Assembly: GCF_044068515.1 (NCBI RefSeq)
Contig: NZ_JBIPKI010000069.1
Span: 1-6,580 of the forward strand
DNA length: 6,580 nt
Reading direction: 5' to 3'
Source of the DNA: Desulfurivibrio sp044068515
GTDB taxonomy: Bacteria; Desulfobacterota; Desulfobulbia; Desulfobulbales; Desulfurivibrionaceae
Below are positions 1-6,282 of this stretch, piece after piece (within the stretch, counting starts at the first letter, position 1; each line of letters starts with the position of its first letter). The notes below the pieces were generated by a model. It did not search any database and was not told the DNA's origin. It saw nothing but the letters and a program-made list of their open reading frames with translations. The position numbers and the translations under genes are program-made.

Positions 1-480
1 GTCGGTCGGTTTGCTGAAACCGAAGAGCTTGCGCCACTGGGGGTCGGCCAGTTCGGCCAGGTTGTCGCTCTGCCAGGCCGCCGGGGCCAGGCCCGCCAGG
101 CCCAGCATGGTGCGCAGCAGCCGGGCCGCTTCCTCTTTTTCCCCCGCCGCCCGGGCTTTTTCGGCCTTTTCCCAGAGGTTGCCGGTCACGTTGCGGGAGA
201 AGAGCAGGCGGGAGTCAAGGACCTTGATCACCTGCCGGCCCCCGAAGAGGCTGTAGGTGCGGAGCCGGGTCAGGGTCTGGAGCGGGTTTTCGTGCTCGCC
301 GTCGATTACGCTGAGCCGGGCCCGGCGTACCGCTTCTTCGGGGAGCAGGGCCGCTTCGAGAGCCGCCGCCGCTTCCCTGCGGAGAAAACGCTCGCCGATC
401 ACCAGGTAAATCGGGGCGATATCGCCGGCGGCGATGGCGGCGGTCAGTTGGGGAAGATCCCCGCGTTTGAAAAGGGGCAT
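1..480 (-). CDS. holA: DNA polymerase III delta subunit-like protein, N-terminal part (truncated by window edge)
   Basis: The reverse strand has an open frame of 160 codons from an ATG at 480-478 with no stop before the left edge. A good ribosome site, AAGGA, lies about 7 bases upstream of the start. The protein begins MPLFKRGDLPQL, followed by PIYLVIGERFLRREAAAAL at about residues 23-41. This matches the opening of the delta subunit, where P-x-Y-L-x-x-G-E-x-x-F-L-x-x-E marks the start of the AAA-like fold. SLFGGRQVIKVLDSRLLFS (about 97-115) corresponds to the SLFG-x-R-x-V strand of the same family. Delta opens the beta sliding clamp as part of the clamp-loader complex at the replication fork. 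A charged, Ala/Glu-rich segment (about 120-145) follows where many homologues are shorter. Only roughly the first half of a normal protein of about 330 residues is visible. The assignment rests on N-terminal motifs alone. Confidence 0.75.
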   Translation of the reverse strand, partial: MPLFKRGDLPQLTAAIAAGDIAPIYLVIGERFLRREAAAALEAALLPEEAVRRARLSVIDGEHENPLQTLTRLRTYSLFGGRQVIKVLDSRLLFSRNVTGNLWEKAEKARAAGEKEEAARLLRTMLGLAGLAPAAWQSDNLAELADPQWRKLFGFSKPTD

Positions 481-547
481 GTTGTTATCCTTAAATAAGG
501 CTGGCGGAGCAGCGGTTGGGGGCGCTAACGCCGGCCGGGGCCGGGTC

Positions 548-577
548 GGCAAGCGGGTGCTTGCCTGCTCGCTTTTT
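548..577 (+). other. GC-rich hairpin followed by T5 (terminator-like)
   Basis: Two mutually exclusive stems can form. One is GGCAAGC (548-554) with GCTTGCC (559-565) around a GGGT loop. The other is GCGGGTG (553-559) with TGCTCGC (566-572), including two G-T pairs, directly followed by TTTTT (573-577). The second form looks like an intrinsic terminator reading rightward. No rightward gene lies upstream of it, so a terminator role is doubtful. It could instead be a structured leader of the SDR transcript or chance pairing in GC-rich DNA. Confidence 0.25.
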
Positions 578-613
578 ATTGATACACCTTTTTGGCCGGG
601 GAAAAAAGCAGAT

Positions 614-643
614 CCTGGCTGCGGCCGCCGGATCTCAGCCAGG
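614..643. repeat. Perfect 8-bp inverted repeat with 14-base loop
   Basis: CCTGGCTG (614-621) pairs perfectly with CAGCCAGG (636-643). Read on the minus strand, the stem is followed after about six bases by a T6 run (the complement of A605-A609 and its neighbours). That makes it weakly terminator-like for a leftward transcript, although no leftward gene ends here. It may instead be a protein-binding palindrome or a leader structure between the divergent genes. Confidence 0.3.
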
Positions 644-780
644 CCGGTTTGGGGCCGGTCCCGGCCAACTGGGGAAAAAAAGATGCAATTCCGGCTGTTT
701 TGAGGCATCATGGTTGAAGGCGGCACCGCTCCGGTCCCGCCTTTGCTGGTGATCCGGTTAGCGGGCAAAGGTAGCGGTCT

Positions 781-1947
781 ATGGTTGAGCAACAGATAAC
801 CTGTCTGGGCAACATCGTCAAAAACGGCTTGCTGGTGGGCGGCTCCGGCCTGATCGGCGGCGGCATTCTCCACTATTTCAAGACCCGGGCCGAGACCGAG
901 TTCGAACTGCGGGCCCCCAACAGCAAGAAGTTGAGCCTGCGCGACCCCGACGACATCCGCCGCTATATCCTCCGCTTCCGCCCCAATTTCATCATCAACT
1001 GCGCCATCGCTGCCCTGGATTCCAACCCCCTGCTGGCTTACGAAACCAACTATCTCGGCACCCTCCACCTGGCCCGGGCGGCCCTGGAACTGGAAATCCC
1101 CTATATCCACTTCAGTTCGGCGGCGGTGCTGCCGCCCGGAGAAAATCTCACTGAAGACCAGCGGCTGGAACTGACGCCGGAGCTGCCCAACTATCCCAAG
1201 TCCAAATTGCTGGCCGAGCTGGCCTTGGCCGAGCTGCACCGCAAATACGGCCTGGATTACACCAATATCCGCCTGGCGGTGGTGTACGGGGGCCATGATC
1301 ACAAGATCCAGGGTTTTCACCGCCTGCTCTTTGCCCTGGCCGACCAGAGCATGCCGGTGCTCTTTACCAACCGGGGGGCCCTGCATTCCTACTCCAACGC
1401 CAAAAAGATTCCATTTTTCGTTCATCACGTCCTGCAGCACCGGCAGGAATTCGGCGGCCGGACCTGGCACTTTGTCGATCCTCTGCCGGTATTGCTCAGC
1501 CAGTTGATTCTGACCGTCAAGTCCTATCTCGAGCTCAAGCGGCCCCGGGAGATTTACCTGCCCTATTCCCTGGCTCATTTCGGGGCCGGGATCATGCGCT
1601 GGCTGACCCGGATCCTGGGCCGGATCGGCATCGACGCCCGGATGCCGGCGGAGCTGCTTTTCATGGAAAGTTTTTATCAGACCCAGACCCTTTCCAACCG
1701 GCGACTGCAGGCTTCCAGCTTCGTCGATCCTAAGCCCGAAGCAACCGTCTTCACCGAACTGCCCCACCTGCTGGAATACTATCTCTCCCGCTGGGAATCC
1801 CTCAACCTGATCACCCCTTACAATCGCGATTTCTTCGCCTGCCACCGCCGCGGCGAGGAATTTGTCCGTGATCCCGGCCGGGTGCTGACCAGCCTCGACG
1901 AGGAATTGCGCCAGCCTTTTCTCGACGTCGATTCGCCACCCCAATAA
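781..1947 (+). CDS. Extended SDR (RmlD/epimerase-like) NAD(P)-binding protein
   Basis: This 388-residue protein belongs to the extended short-chain dehydrogenase/reductase superfamily, whose members oxidise, reduce or epimerise nucleotide-sugars and related substrates in the cytoplasm. The dinucleotide-binding loop GGSGLIG lies at residues 20-26 (G20, G23, G26). The stretch LRDPDDIRRYILRFRPNFIINCA at about 53-75 resembles the RmlD pattern of an acidic strand end followed by RPDxVxNxA. NYLGT (90-94) is the conserved N-x-x-G-T. The catalytic triad is visible as S112/S113 in HFSSAAVL, Y138 and K142 in YPKSK. LAVVYGG (165-171) matches the R-x-x-x-V-Y-G strand. The C-terminal half (about 250-388) has no recognisable signature and should bind the substrate. 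It is longer than in RmlD (about 300 residues). The ATG at 781 is supported by AAAGG at 767-771. The gene stands alone, far from any sugar-pathway gene in this window, so the substrate cannot be named. Confidence 0.8.
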   Translation: MVEQQITCLGNIVKNGLLVGGSGLIGGGILHYFKTRAETEFELRAPNSKKLSLRDPDDIRRYILRFRPNFIINCAIAALDSNPLLAYETNYLGTLHLARAALELEIPYIHFSSAAVLPPGENLTEDQRLELTPELPNYPKSKLLAELALAELHRKYGLDYTNIRLAVVYGGHDHKIQGFHRLLFALADQSMPVLFTNRGALHSYSNAKKIPFFVHHVLQHRQEFGGRTWHFVDPLPVLLSQLILTVKSYLELKRPREIYLPYSLAHFGAGIMRWLTRILGRIGIDARMPAELLFMESFYQTQTLSNRRLQASSFVDPKPEATVFTELPHLLEYYLSRWESLNLITPYNRDFFACHRRGEEFVRDPGRVLTSLDEELRQPFLDVDSPPQ

Positions 1948-1949
1948 AT

Positions 1950-2046
1950 CTCCCGCCCGCCAAGCCGCTTTTTCCTCCTTATCGCTTTGCCGGCCGGCTG
2001 TTTCCGGCTGATCGGATAATGGCGGGAGCGGGCCCGGGTGGGCCCG
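1950..2046. repeat. Nested inverted repeats in the 3' region of the SDR gene
   Basis: CTCCCGCC (1950-1957) is perfectly complementary to GGCGGGAG (2021-2028), enclosing a 63-base segment. Inside it, GCCGG (1993-1997) can pair with CCGGC (2004-2008) around a six-base loop. Directly after the outer arm, CGGGCCC (2029-2035) pairs with GGGCCCG (2040-2046) around GGGT. None of these stems is followed by a T run, so this is not a classical intrinsic terminator. It may be a structured 3' end of the SDR transcript, a Rho-related region, or chance pairing in very GC-rich DNA. Confidence 0.3.
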
Positions 2047-2069
2047 GCAGGCAAGCGCGAAAAAATCTG

Positions 2070-2099
2070 TTGACAGCCGCCCGGCCGCGGGTGTATTTC
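2070..2099 (+). promoter_or_regulatory. Candidate sigma-70 promoter for the tetR-like gene
   Basis: A perfect -35 hexamer TTGACA (2070-2075) is followed after 18 bases by TATTTC (2094-2099), a weak -10 match (first three bases agree). Transcription would start near 2106, leaving a leader of roughly 90 bases before the repressor ATG at 2199. The promoter abuts palindromes at 2098-2137, which is the arrangement expected for an autorepressed TetR gene. The -10 quality is the weak point. Confidence 0.5.
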
Positions 2100-2137
2100 A
2101 GTAATCAAAGATTAACTGACTGATTGCTCAGGTTGTT
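2098..2137. promoter_or_regulatory. Candidate TetR-family operator: two overlapping imperfect palindromes
   Basis: The first palindrome has TCAGT (2098-2102) complementary to ACTGA (2115-2119), with an inner TAATC/GATTA pair (2102-2106 and 2110-2114). The second has CTGA (2120-2123) complementary to TCAG (2128-2131), flanked by AAC (2114-2116) and GTT (2135-2137). Both share the CTGA/TCAG half-site, and ACTGACTGA is itself a short direct repeat. The block lies just downstream of the predicted -10 and 60-100 bases before the repressor start. Repressors of this family commonly bind 15-25 bp palindromes in their own promoters; that this protein binds here is inference. Confidence 0.45.
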
Positions 2138-2198
2138 TTTTCGGGAGAGGCGGAAAAGGGGCTTCAGGTCCCTATGGTTGCCAACAGTTGGGGCTGGC

Positions 2199-2813
2199 AT
2201 GGTTAAGGCGCGGAAAAAGAAGGAAAAAGGACTGTCAAGGAAGGAAGCCATTCTGGAAATGGCCACCATCTTTTTTGCCGAAAAGGGCTTCCGCGACACC
2301 GCCATCGGGGATATCGCCCGGATGATCGGGGTGGCCGACGGTACCGTCTTCTACCATTACCGGACCAAGGAAGATCTCTTTGTCGCGGTCCTGGAAAATT
2401 TCAAGCAGTTGCTGATCCGGGAGAGCCGTGAATATCTGGTCGAGCAGCAAGCCGCCAACGGTCTGGAGATGGTCGAGGGGCTGATCTGCTTTTATATCGA
2501 CCTGGCTACCCGGATGGAAGAGCGCTTTCTCCTGCTGCATCGCCATTACCCCTACAAGCTGGCCGAGGAGAACCCCGCCTGTCGCCGCCACCTGGAGGAT
2601 ATCTACAATTTTTTCGCCGGGATACTTGAGCAGGCCATTCGCCGGGGCCAGGAGGACGGCTCGATCAGGGAACTGCCGGCCCAGAAGACGGCCCTGATCA
2701 TTTTTATCATGGTCGACGGTCTGGTGCGGGTCGGCACCTATCGGCTCTATCAGCCGGGCTCGCTTTACGACGAACTGCTGGCCAACTGCCGGCGCATGCT
2801 GCAAGCGGAATAA
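2199..2813 (+). CDS. TetR/AcrR-family transcriptional regulator
   Basis: A 204-residue DNA-binding repressor-type protein of normal family length. After a lysine-rich lead (VKARKKKEKG, residues 2-11), the TetR helix-turn-helix occupies about residues 14-60. AILEMATIFFAEKGF is helix 1, TAIGDIARMIGV leads into the turn, and ADGTVFYHYRTKEDLF carries the recognition helix and the characteristic Y-x-H-Y/F-x-x-K-x-x-L signature. The C-terminal part (about 65-204) is all-helical, as expected for the ligand-binding and dimerisation domain, but its ligand cannot be read from sequence. I chose the ATG at 2199, which has GGGG at 2190-2193 as a modest ribosome site. The in-frame TTG at 2124 would start inside the operator-like palindromes and lacks a ribosome site. 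The gene lies 72 bases before the signalling cluster in the same direction, so it may regulate that cluster, itself, or both. Confidence 0.88.
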   Translation: MVKARKKKEKGLSRKEAILEMATIFFAEKGFRDTAIGDIARMIGVADGTVFYHYRTKEDLFVAVLENFKQLLIRESREYLVEQQAANGLEMVEGLICFYIDLATRMEERFLLLHRHYPYKLAEENPACRRHLEDIYNFFAGILEQAIRRGQEDGSIRELPAQKTALIIFIMVDGLVRVGTYRLYQPGSLYDELLANCRRMLQAE

Positions 2814-2885
2814 GCAGCGGGGGCGGGCGGCGGCGGCCGTTGGCCGGCGTGACGGCTAAAACAAATTTCGGGTTGGGGAGTTTTT

Positions 2886-4127
2886 ATGAACATGCAAGCG
2901 GGACAGACCAGCACGGCCAGCCTGGCGGTTTTCAGCGGGGATTATTGTCGTGGGGAGGAAGTGGTCGCGGCCTTGGCCCGGGAAAGCGGTTTCCGGCTGG
3001 TGGATGACCGGGAGCTGACCGCGGCGGCGGTGGCCCTTTCCGGTTTGCCGGAGGCGACCATCGCCCGCGCCTTTTCGCCCCGGAGTTCAGTCTTCGACAA
3101 GTTCACCCATGAGAAGAAGCGCTCCCTGGTCTGGTTGCGCCTGGCTTTGGCAGAATTGCTGGCCGAACCGCGCCTGCTGCTGGCCGGCAAGCTTGTCCAC
3201 TTGGCGCCCCGGGGTATCCACCACCTGCTCAAGGTCTGCCTGATCGCCGATTTGCCTTATCGGGTGCAGGTGGCGATGCAAGCCGAAGGAATGGAGAAAA
3301 AAGAGGCCAGGCGGCGGATTTGTGCCTCCGATGTCGAGAAAGCCCACTGGACCGCGACCCTGCTGGGCAGCGATGATCCTTGGAATCCCGATCTTTACGA
3401 TATCCTGCTGCCCATGGCGACCACCGACATCGATAAGGCCGTTGCCTTGATCAGCGAACATCTTTACCAGGATGCCCTGCAGCCTACGGATGATTCCCAT
3501 CAGGCCCTGGCCGATTTTCAACTGGCCGCCCGCTGCTCGGAGGCCCTGGTCCGGGCCGGCCATGACGGTGAGGTTGCCGCCCGCAACGGCGCGATTACCG
3601 TGGCCATCAACAAGAAAGTTTTGATGTTTCACCGCCTCCGGGAAGAAGTGCAGGCGGTGCTGGGCGCCATTGCCGGGGTCAGCTCGGTGGAAGTTTCGGT
3701 GGAAGCCGGCAGCCGCCCGGTTGATGTTTACCGCAAGTATGATCTTGGCAAGCCATCCAAGGTTCTGCTGGTCGATGATGAAAGGGAATTTGTCCAGACC
3801 CTCTCCGAGCGCCTGATCTTCCGGGAAGTGGGTACCGCGGTGGCATATGACGGTCAGTCGGCCCTGGAGATGGTGGTGGACGAAGACCCCGATGTGCTGG
3901 TGCTCGACCTCAAGATGCCGGGCCTTGACGGCATAGAGGTCTTGCGGCGGGTCAAAAAGATCAGGCCGGAGGTTGAGGTCATCATCCTTACCGGCCATGG
4001 CTCGGAGGAAGACCGCAAAACCTGCATGGAACTCGGGGCTTTTGCCTACCTGCACAAGCCGGTTGATATCGACCTGCTCAGCGGCAAGCTCAAAGAGGCC
4101 CATGACCGGGTGAGGAGCAGGCGTTAG
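2886..4127 (+). CDS. Cytidylate-kinase-like / BON-like / receiver (REC) fusion protein
   Basis: This 413-residue cytoplasmic protein combines three parts. Residues 12-192 resemble the cytidylate-kinase-like family: an N-terminal strand followed by EEVVAALARESGFRLVDDREL, then LLLAGKLVHLAP, and the helical stretch LPYRVQVAMQAEGMEKKEA leading to DPWNPDLYDILLPMATTDIDKAVALI. The usual glycine-rich loop (GSGG) is replaced by CRGE at 21-24, and the later D-x-x-R is D-V-E-K (149-152), so kinase activity is doubtful. Residues about 215-273 resemble a BON-like fold (NGAITVAINKKVL, then GVSSVEVSV). Residues 292-395 are a complete receiver: acidic pair D297-D298, phospho-acceptor D341 in VLDLKMPG, T369, and K391 in HKP. 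GGGGAG precedes the ATG by five bases. The dCache kinase follows 15 bases later, so it is a likely partner. No DNA-binding output domain is present. Confidence 0.82.
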   Translation: MNMQAGQTSTASLAVFSGDYCRGEEVVAALARESGFRLVDDRELTAAAVALSGLPEATIARAFSPRSSVFDKFTHEKKRSLVWLRLALAELLAEPRLLLAGKLVHLAPRGIHHLLKVCLIADLPYRVQVAMQAEGMEKKEARRRICASDVEKAHWTATLLGSDDPWNPDLYDILLPMATTDIDKAVALISEHLYQDALQPTDDSHQALADFQLAARCSEALVRAGHDGEVAARNGAITVAINKKVLMFHRLREEVQAVLGAIAGVSSVEVSVEAGSRPVDVYRKYDLGKPSKVLLVDDEREFVQTLSERLIFREVGTAVAYDGQSALEMVVDEDPDVLVLDLKMPGLDGIEVLRRVKKIRPEVEVIILTGHGSEEDRKTCMELGAFAYLHKPVDIDLLSGKLKEAHDRVRSRR

Positions 4128-4142
4128 CCTTTTTCAAGGCGC

Positions 4143-5897
4143 ATGACCATGGTTAAATTTCCCTGGATAAAAAAACCGGCCTTCTGGGATAGCAGCTCGC
4201 AGGGGCCAGTGGCCGAGCGGCCCCATTTCGATTTCCGCCGGATGTGGTACCGGGCCGTTTTTTTGATGCTTTGCGCCGCCCTGTTGCCCTTTCTGACCCT
4301 GGCCTGGTTCGACTATCGGGTATCGCGCCAGCACATTGAAAACGAAATTGTCCTGCGGACCGACCGGCTGATTTCCAATACCAAGCGGACCGCCTCCTAT
4401 TTCCTCGAGGAGCGGCAGGCGGCCCTGCAGTTCATCGTCCAGGACAACAGTTTTGCCCAGCTCGATGACGATCGGAGGCTTACCCGGCTCCTGACCGGTC
4501 TGAGCGGCACCATCGGCGGCTTTGTCGATCTGGGTCTGTTCAACGCTGAAGGCCGCCAGATTCGCTATATCGGACCCTACGCCCTCAAGGATCTCGACTA
4601 TTCCCAGGAGCCGTGGTTTCAGTCGGTATTGATCTCGGGCAGCTATATCAGCGATGTCTACCTGGGATTTCGGGAAGAGCCCCATATGGTGATCGCGGTG
4701 CGGAAGGAAACCGAAGACGGTTCGTTTTTCGTCTTGCGGGCAACATTGAGTACCGCCTGGTTCAACCAGCAGTTGGAGCATGTCAAGGAAGGCGGCTTTG
4801 GCGATTCGTTCCTGATCAACCAAGAGGGTGTAATTCAGACCCCTTCGATTTTTTTTGGCGAGGTGTTGACGCGATTCCCTCTGGAGGTTCCTGCCTTCGC
4901 CGAGGGCACCAGGGTACTGATGACCGTGGACCAGTGGGACCGGCCGATCATCATGGGCTACTCCTACATTCCCTATTCCCCCTTCATTCTCCTGGTGATC
5001 GGCCAACAGGAAGAGCTGTTGCGGCCCTGGCTCAATACCCGCTACGCGGTGGTCAGCTTCCTCTTGGTCAGCGGCCTGTTGATCATGCTGGTGATTCCGG
5101 GGGTGGCCACCAAACTGGTCAGTGATATCTACCGGGCCGACCAGGAAAGAATCGTGGCCCTGCGGGAAGCCGCCCAGGCCAACAAGCTGGCCTCTCTAGG
5201 GCGGATGGCCGCCGGGGTGGCCCATGAAATCAACAACCCCCTGGCGATCATCAACGAAAAGGCGGGGCTGTTGTGGGATTTGCTGGCGGCCCAACTGGAG
5301 GCCGGGGCATCGCGGGACAAGATTCTGGGCCTGATCGACTCCATTCACCGGGCGGTGGAGCGTTGCGCCGGGATCACCCGCCGGCTGCTGAGTTTCGCCC
5401 GGCCCGGCGAGATGCGGATTCAGCCGGTCAACCTGGCCGAGGTAATCGGCGAAGTGCTCGAGTTTCACGCCAAGGAGGCGGAATACCGGGATATTAAGGT
5501 GAATGTGGAGGTGGCCCGGGATTTGCCGATCTTTGCCAGCGACCGCGGCAAGTTGCAGCAGATCTTTCACAACCTGATCAGCAACGCCTTTGCCGCCATG
5601 GCCGACGGCGGCCATCTGCACGTCACCGCCACCAGGCGGGATCAGGACCATCTGCTGATCACGGTCACCGATGACGGGCATGGGATCGCGGAAGAAGATC
5701 TGAAACGGATTTTCGAGCCGTTTTATACCACCAAGGCCAAAAAAGGCGGAACCGGACTGGGGCTTTCCGTCACCTACGGCCTGGTACAGGAGCTGCAGGG
5801 GCAGATTCGGGTGGAAAGCTCGGTGGGCATCGGGACCCGGTTTTTTATCACCATCCCCTGGCAAGGCACGGTAACTACCGAAGAAGCAAGGAAATAA
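4143..5897 (+). CDS. Membrane sensor histidine kinase with dCache sensor domain
   Basis: A 584-residue inner-membrane kinase. After a cytoplasmic lead of about 35 residues come transmembrane helix 1 (about 36-56), a periplasmic dCache domain (about 60-296) and transmembrane helix 2 (about 300-322). The dCache part contains the typical IGPYALKDLDYSQEPWF and YISDVYLGFREEPHMVIAV patterns. There is no HAMP domain; a short helical linker leads to the HisKA dimerisation domain, with H-box ASLGRMAAGVAHEINNPLA and phospho-acceptor H361. The ATPase domain is complete: N-box with N477 and N481, G1 box DDGHG (510-514), F-box FEPFYTTK, and G2 box GGTGLGLS (535-542). It should autophosphorylate on H361 and pass the phosphate to the neighbouring receivers. 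The start is uncertain: AAGG at 4136-4139 is only three bases from the ATG at 4143 but nine from the in-frame ATG at 4149, which may be the real start. The receiver gene follows after one base. Confidence 0.93.
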   Translation: MTMVKFPWIKKPAFWDSSSQGPVAERPHFDFRRMWYRAVFLMLCAALLPFLTLAWFDYRVSRQHIENEIVLRTDRLISNTKRTASYFLEERQAALQFIVQDNSFAQLDDDRRLTRLLTGLSGTIGGFVDLGLFNAEGRQIRYIGPYALKDLDYSQEPWFQSVLISGSYISDVYLGFREEPHMVIAVRKETEDGSFFVLRATLSTAWFNQQLEHVKEGGFGDSFLINQEGVIQTPSIFFGEVLTRFPLEVPAFAEGTRVLMTVDQWDRPIIMGYSYIPYSPFILLVIGQQEELLRPWLNTRYAVVSFLLVSGLLIMLVIPGVATKLVSDIYRADQERIVALREAAQANKLASLGRMAAGVAHEINNPLAIINEKAGLLWDLLAAQLEAGASRDKILGLIDSIHRAVERCAGITRRLLSFARPGEMRIQPVNLAEVIGEVLEFHAKEAEYRDIKVNVEVARDLPIFASDRGKLQQIFHNLISNAFAAMADGGHLHVTATRRDQDHLLITVTDDGHGIAEEDLKRIFEPFYTTKAKKGGTGLGLSVTYGLVQELQGQIRVESSVGIGTRFFITIPWQGTVTTEEARK

Positions 5898-5898
5898 A

Positions 5899-6282
5899 AT
5901 GCGAATTTTGCTGGTTGACGATGAAGAAGAACTGGTATCCGCCCTGGCGGAAAGGCTGACCCTGCGGGGCCTGCAGGTCGATTGGGTCGTATCCGGGGCG
6001 GCCGCCCTGGAGCTGGCCCGGGAGCGCGAGTACGACGTGGCCGTGATCGACATGAAAATGCCCAAGATCAGCGGAATCGAATTGAAGCGCAAGCTGGAGG
6101 CGATCAATCCCGAGCTGCAATTCATCTTCATGTCCGGCCATGGCTCGGCCACCATCTTTCAGGACGGCATCGATGAGGCCGGCAGCGCCGGCTTTTACCT
6201 GCTGAAGCCGGTGGAGATCGATTTGCTCCTGGAAAAAATCAGAACCCTGCGGCAACGGGCTGGGGACAAGGAAAAGCCATGA
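5899..6282 (+). CDS. Stand-alone receiver-domain response regulator
   Basis: This 127-residue protein is essentially a single CheY-like receiver domain. The acidic pocket is D7-D8, the phospho-acceptor is D51 in AVIDMKMP, the switch Ser is S79 in FMSGHGS, and the conserved Lys is K103 in LLKPVEIDLL. Only about ten charged residues follow, so there is no DNA-binding or enzymatic output. It is likely a phosphate carrier, a competitor or sink, or an effector acting by protein contact. AAGGA (5888-5892), within the end of the kinase gene, lies six bases before the ATG. Its stop overlaps the next kinase start (ATGA at 6279-6282), which indicates translational coupling. Its GHGS and KPVEIDLL elements closely echo those of the receiver in the upstream fusion protein, suggesting common ancestry or a shared kinase. 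Confidence 0.92.
   Translation: MRILLVDDEEELVSALAERLTLRGLQVDWVVSGAAALELAREREYDVAVIDMKMPKISGIELKRKLEAINPELQFIFMSGHGSATIFQDGIDEAGSAGFYLLKPVEIDLLLEKIRTLRQRAGDKEKP

Larger units (their letters stand above)
481..780. other. Divergent intergenic region, no convincing gene
   Basis: These 300 bases separate the leftward holA-like gene from the rightward SDR gene, so they should hold two back-to-back promoters. The only AT-rich block is at about 573-610 and is the likeliest promoter zone. On the minus strand it contains a TATCAAT-like -10 candidate, but no confident -35 box is visible on either strand. Most of the rest is GC-rich and self-complementary, with hairpins annotated separately. Short open frames here lack ribosome sites and family resemblance, so I call none of them genes. 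Confidence 0.5.

Noticed and set aside
11..256. Plus-strand open frame over the holA-like gene
   Set aside because: Its translation is low-complexity Arg/Ser/Ala and matches no family, while the minus-strand frame covers the same bases with recognisable delta-subunit motifs.
434..752. Short plus-strand frames in the divergent intergenic region, including one from ATG 711
   Set aside because: They have no ribosome site, carry Gly/Arg-rich translations typical of non-coding GC-rich DNA, and overlap each other and the promoter zone.
2124..2198. TTG-initiated 25-residue N-terminal extension of the TetR protein
   Set aside because: There is no ribosome site, it overlaps the operator-like palindromes, and the resulting Arg-rich extension is not typical of the family. 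The ATG at 2199 gives normal length.
2841..2857. Possible sigma-54 promoter (TTGGCC...GGCT) before the fusion gene
   Set aside because: The spacing between the GG and GC elements is off by one base and the -12 element lacks the TTGCA-like context.
3087..4103. 338-codon minus-strand open frame opposite the fusion gene
   Set aside because: It is the antisense shadow of a high-GC gene. The translation lacks domain patterns, while the plus strand encodes a complete receiver and kinase-like domain.
4134..6255. Long minus-strand frames (290, 319 and 126 codons) opposite the kinase and receiver genes
   Set aside because: All are antisense to genes with complete catalytic motifs, and none has a recognisable fold or ribosome site.
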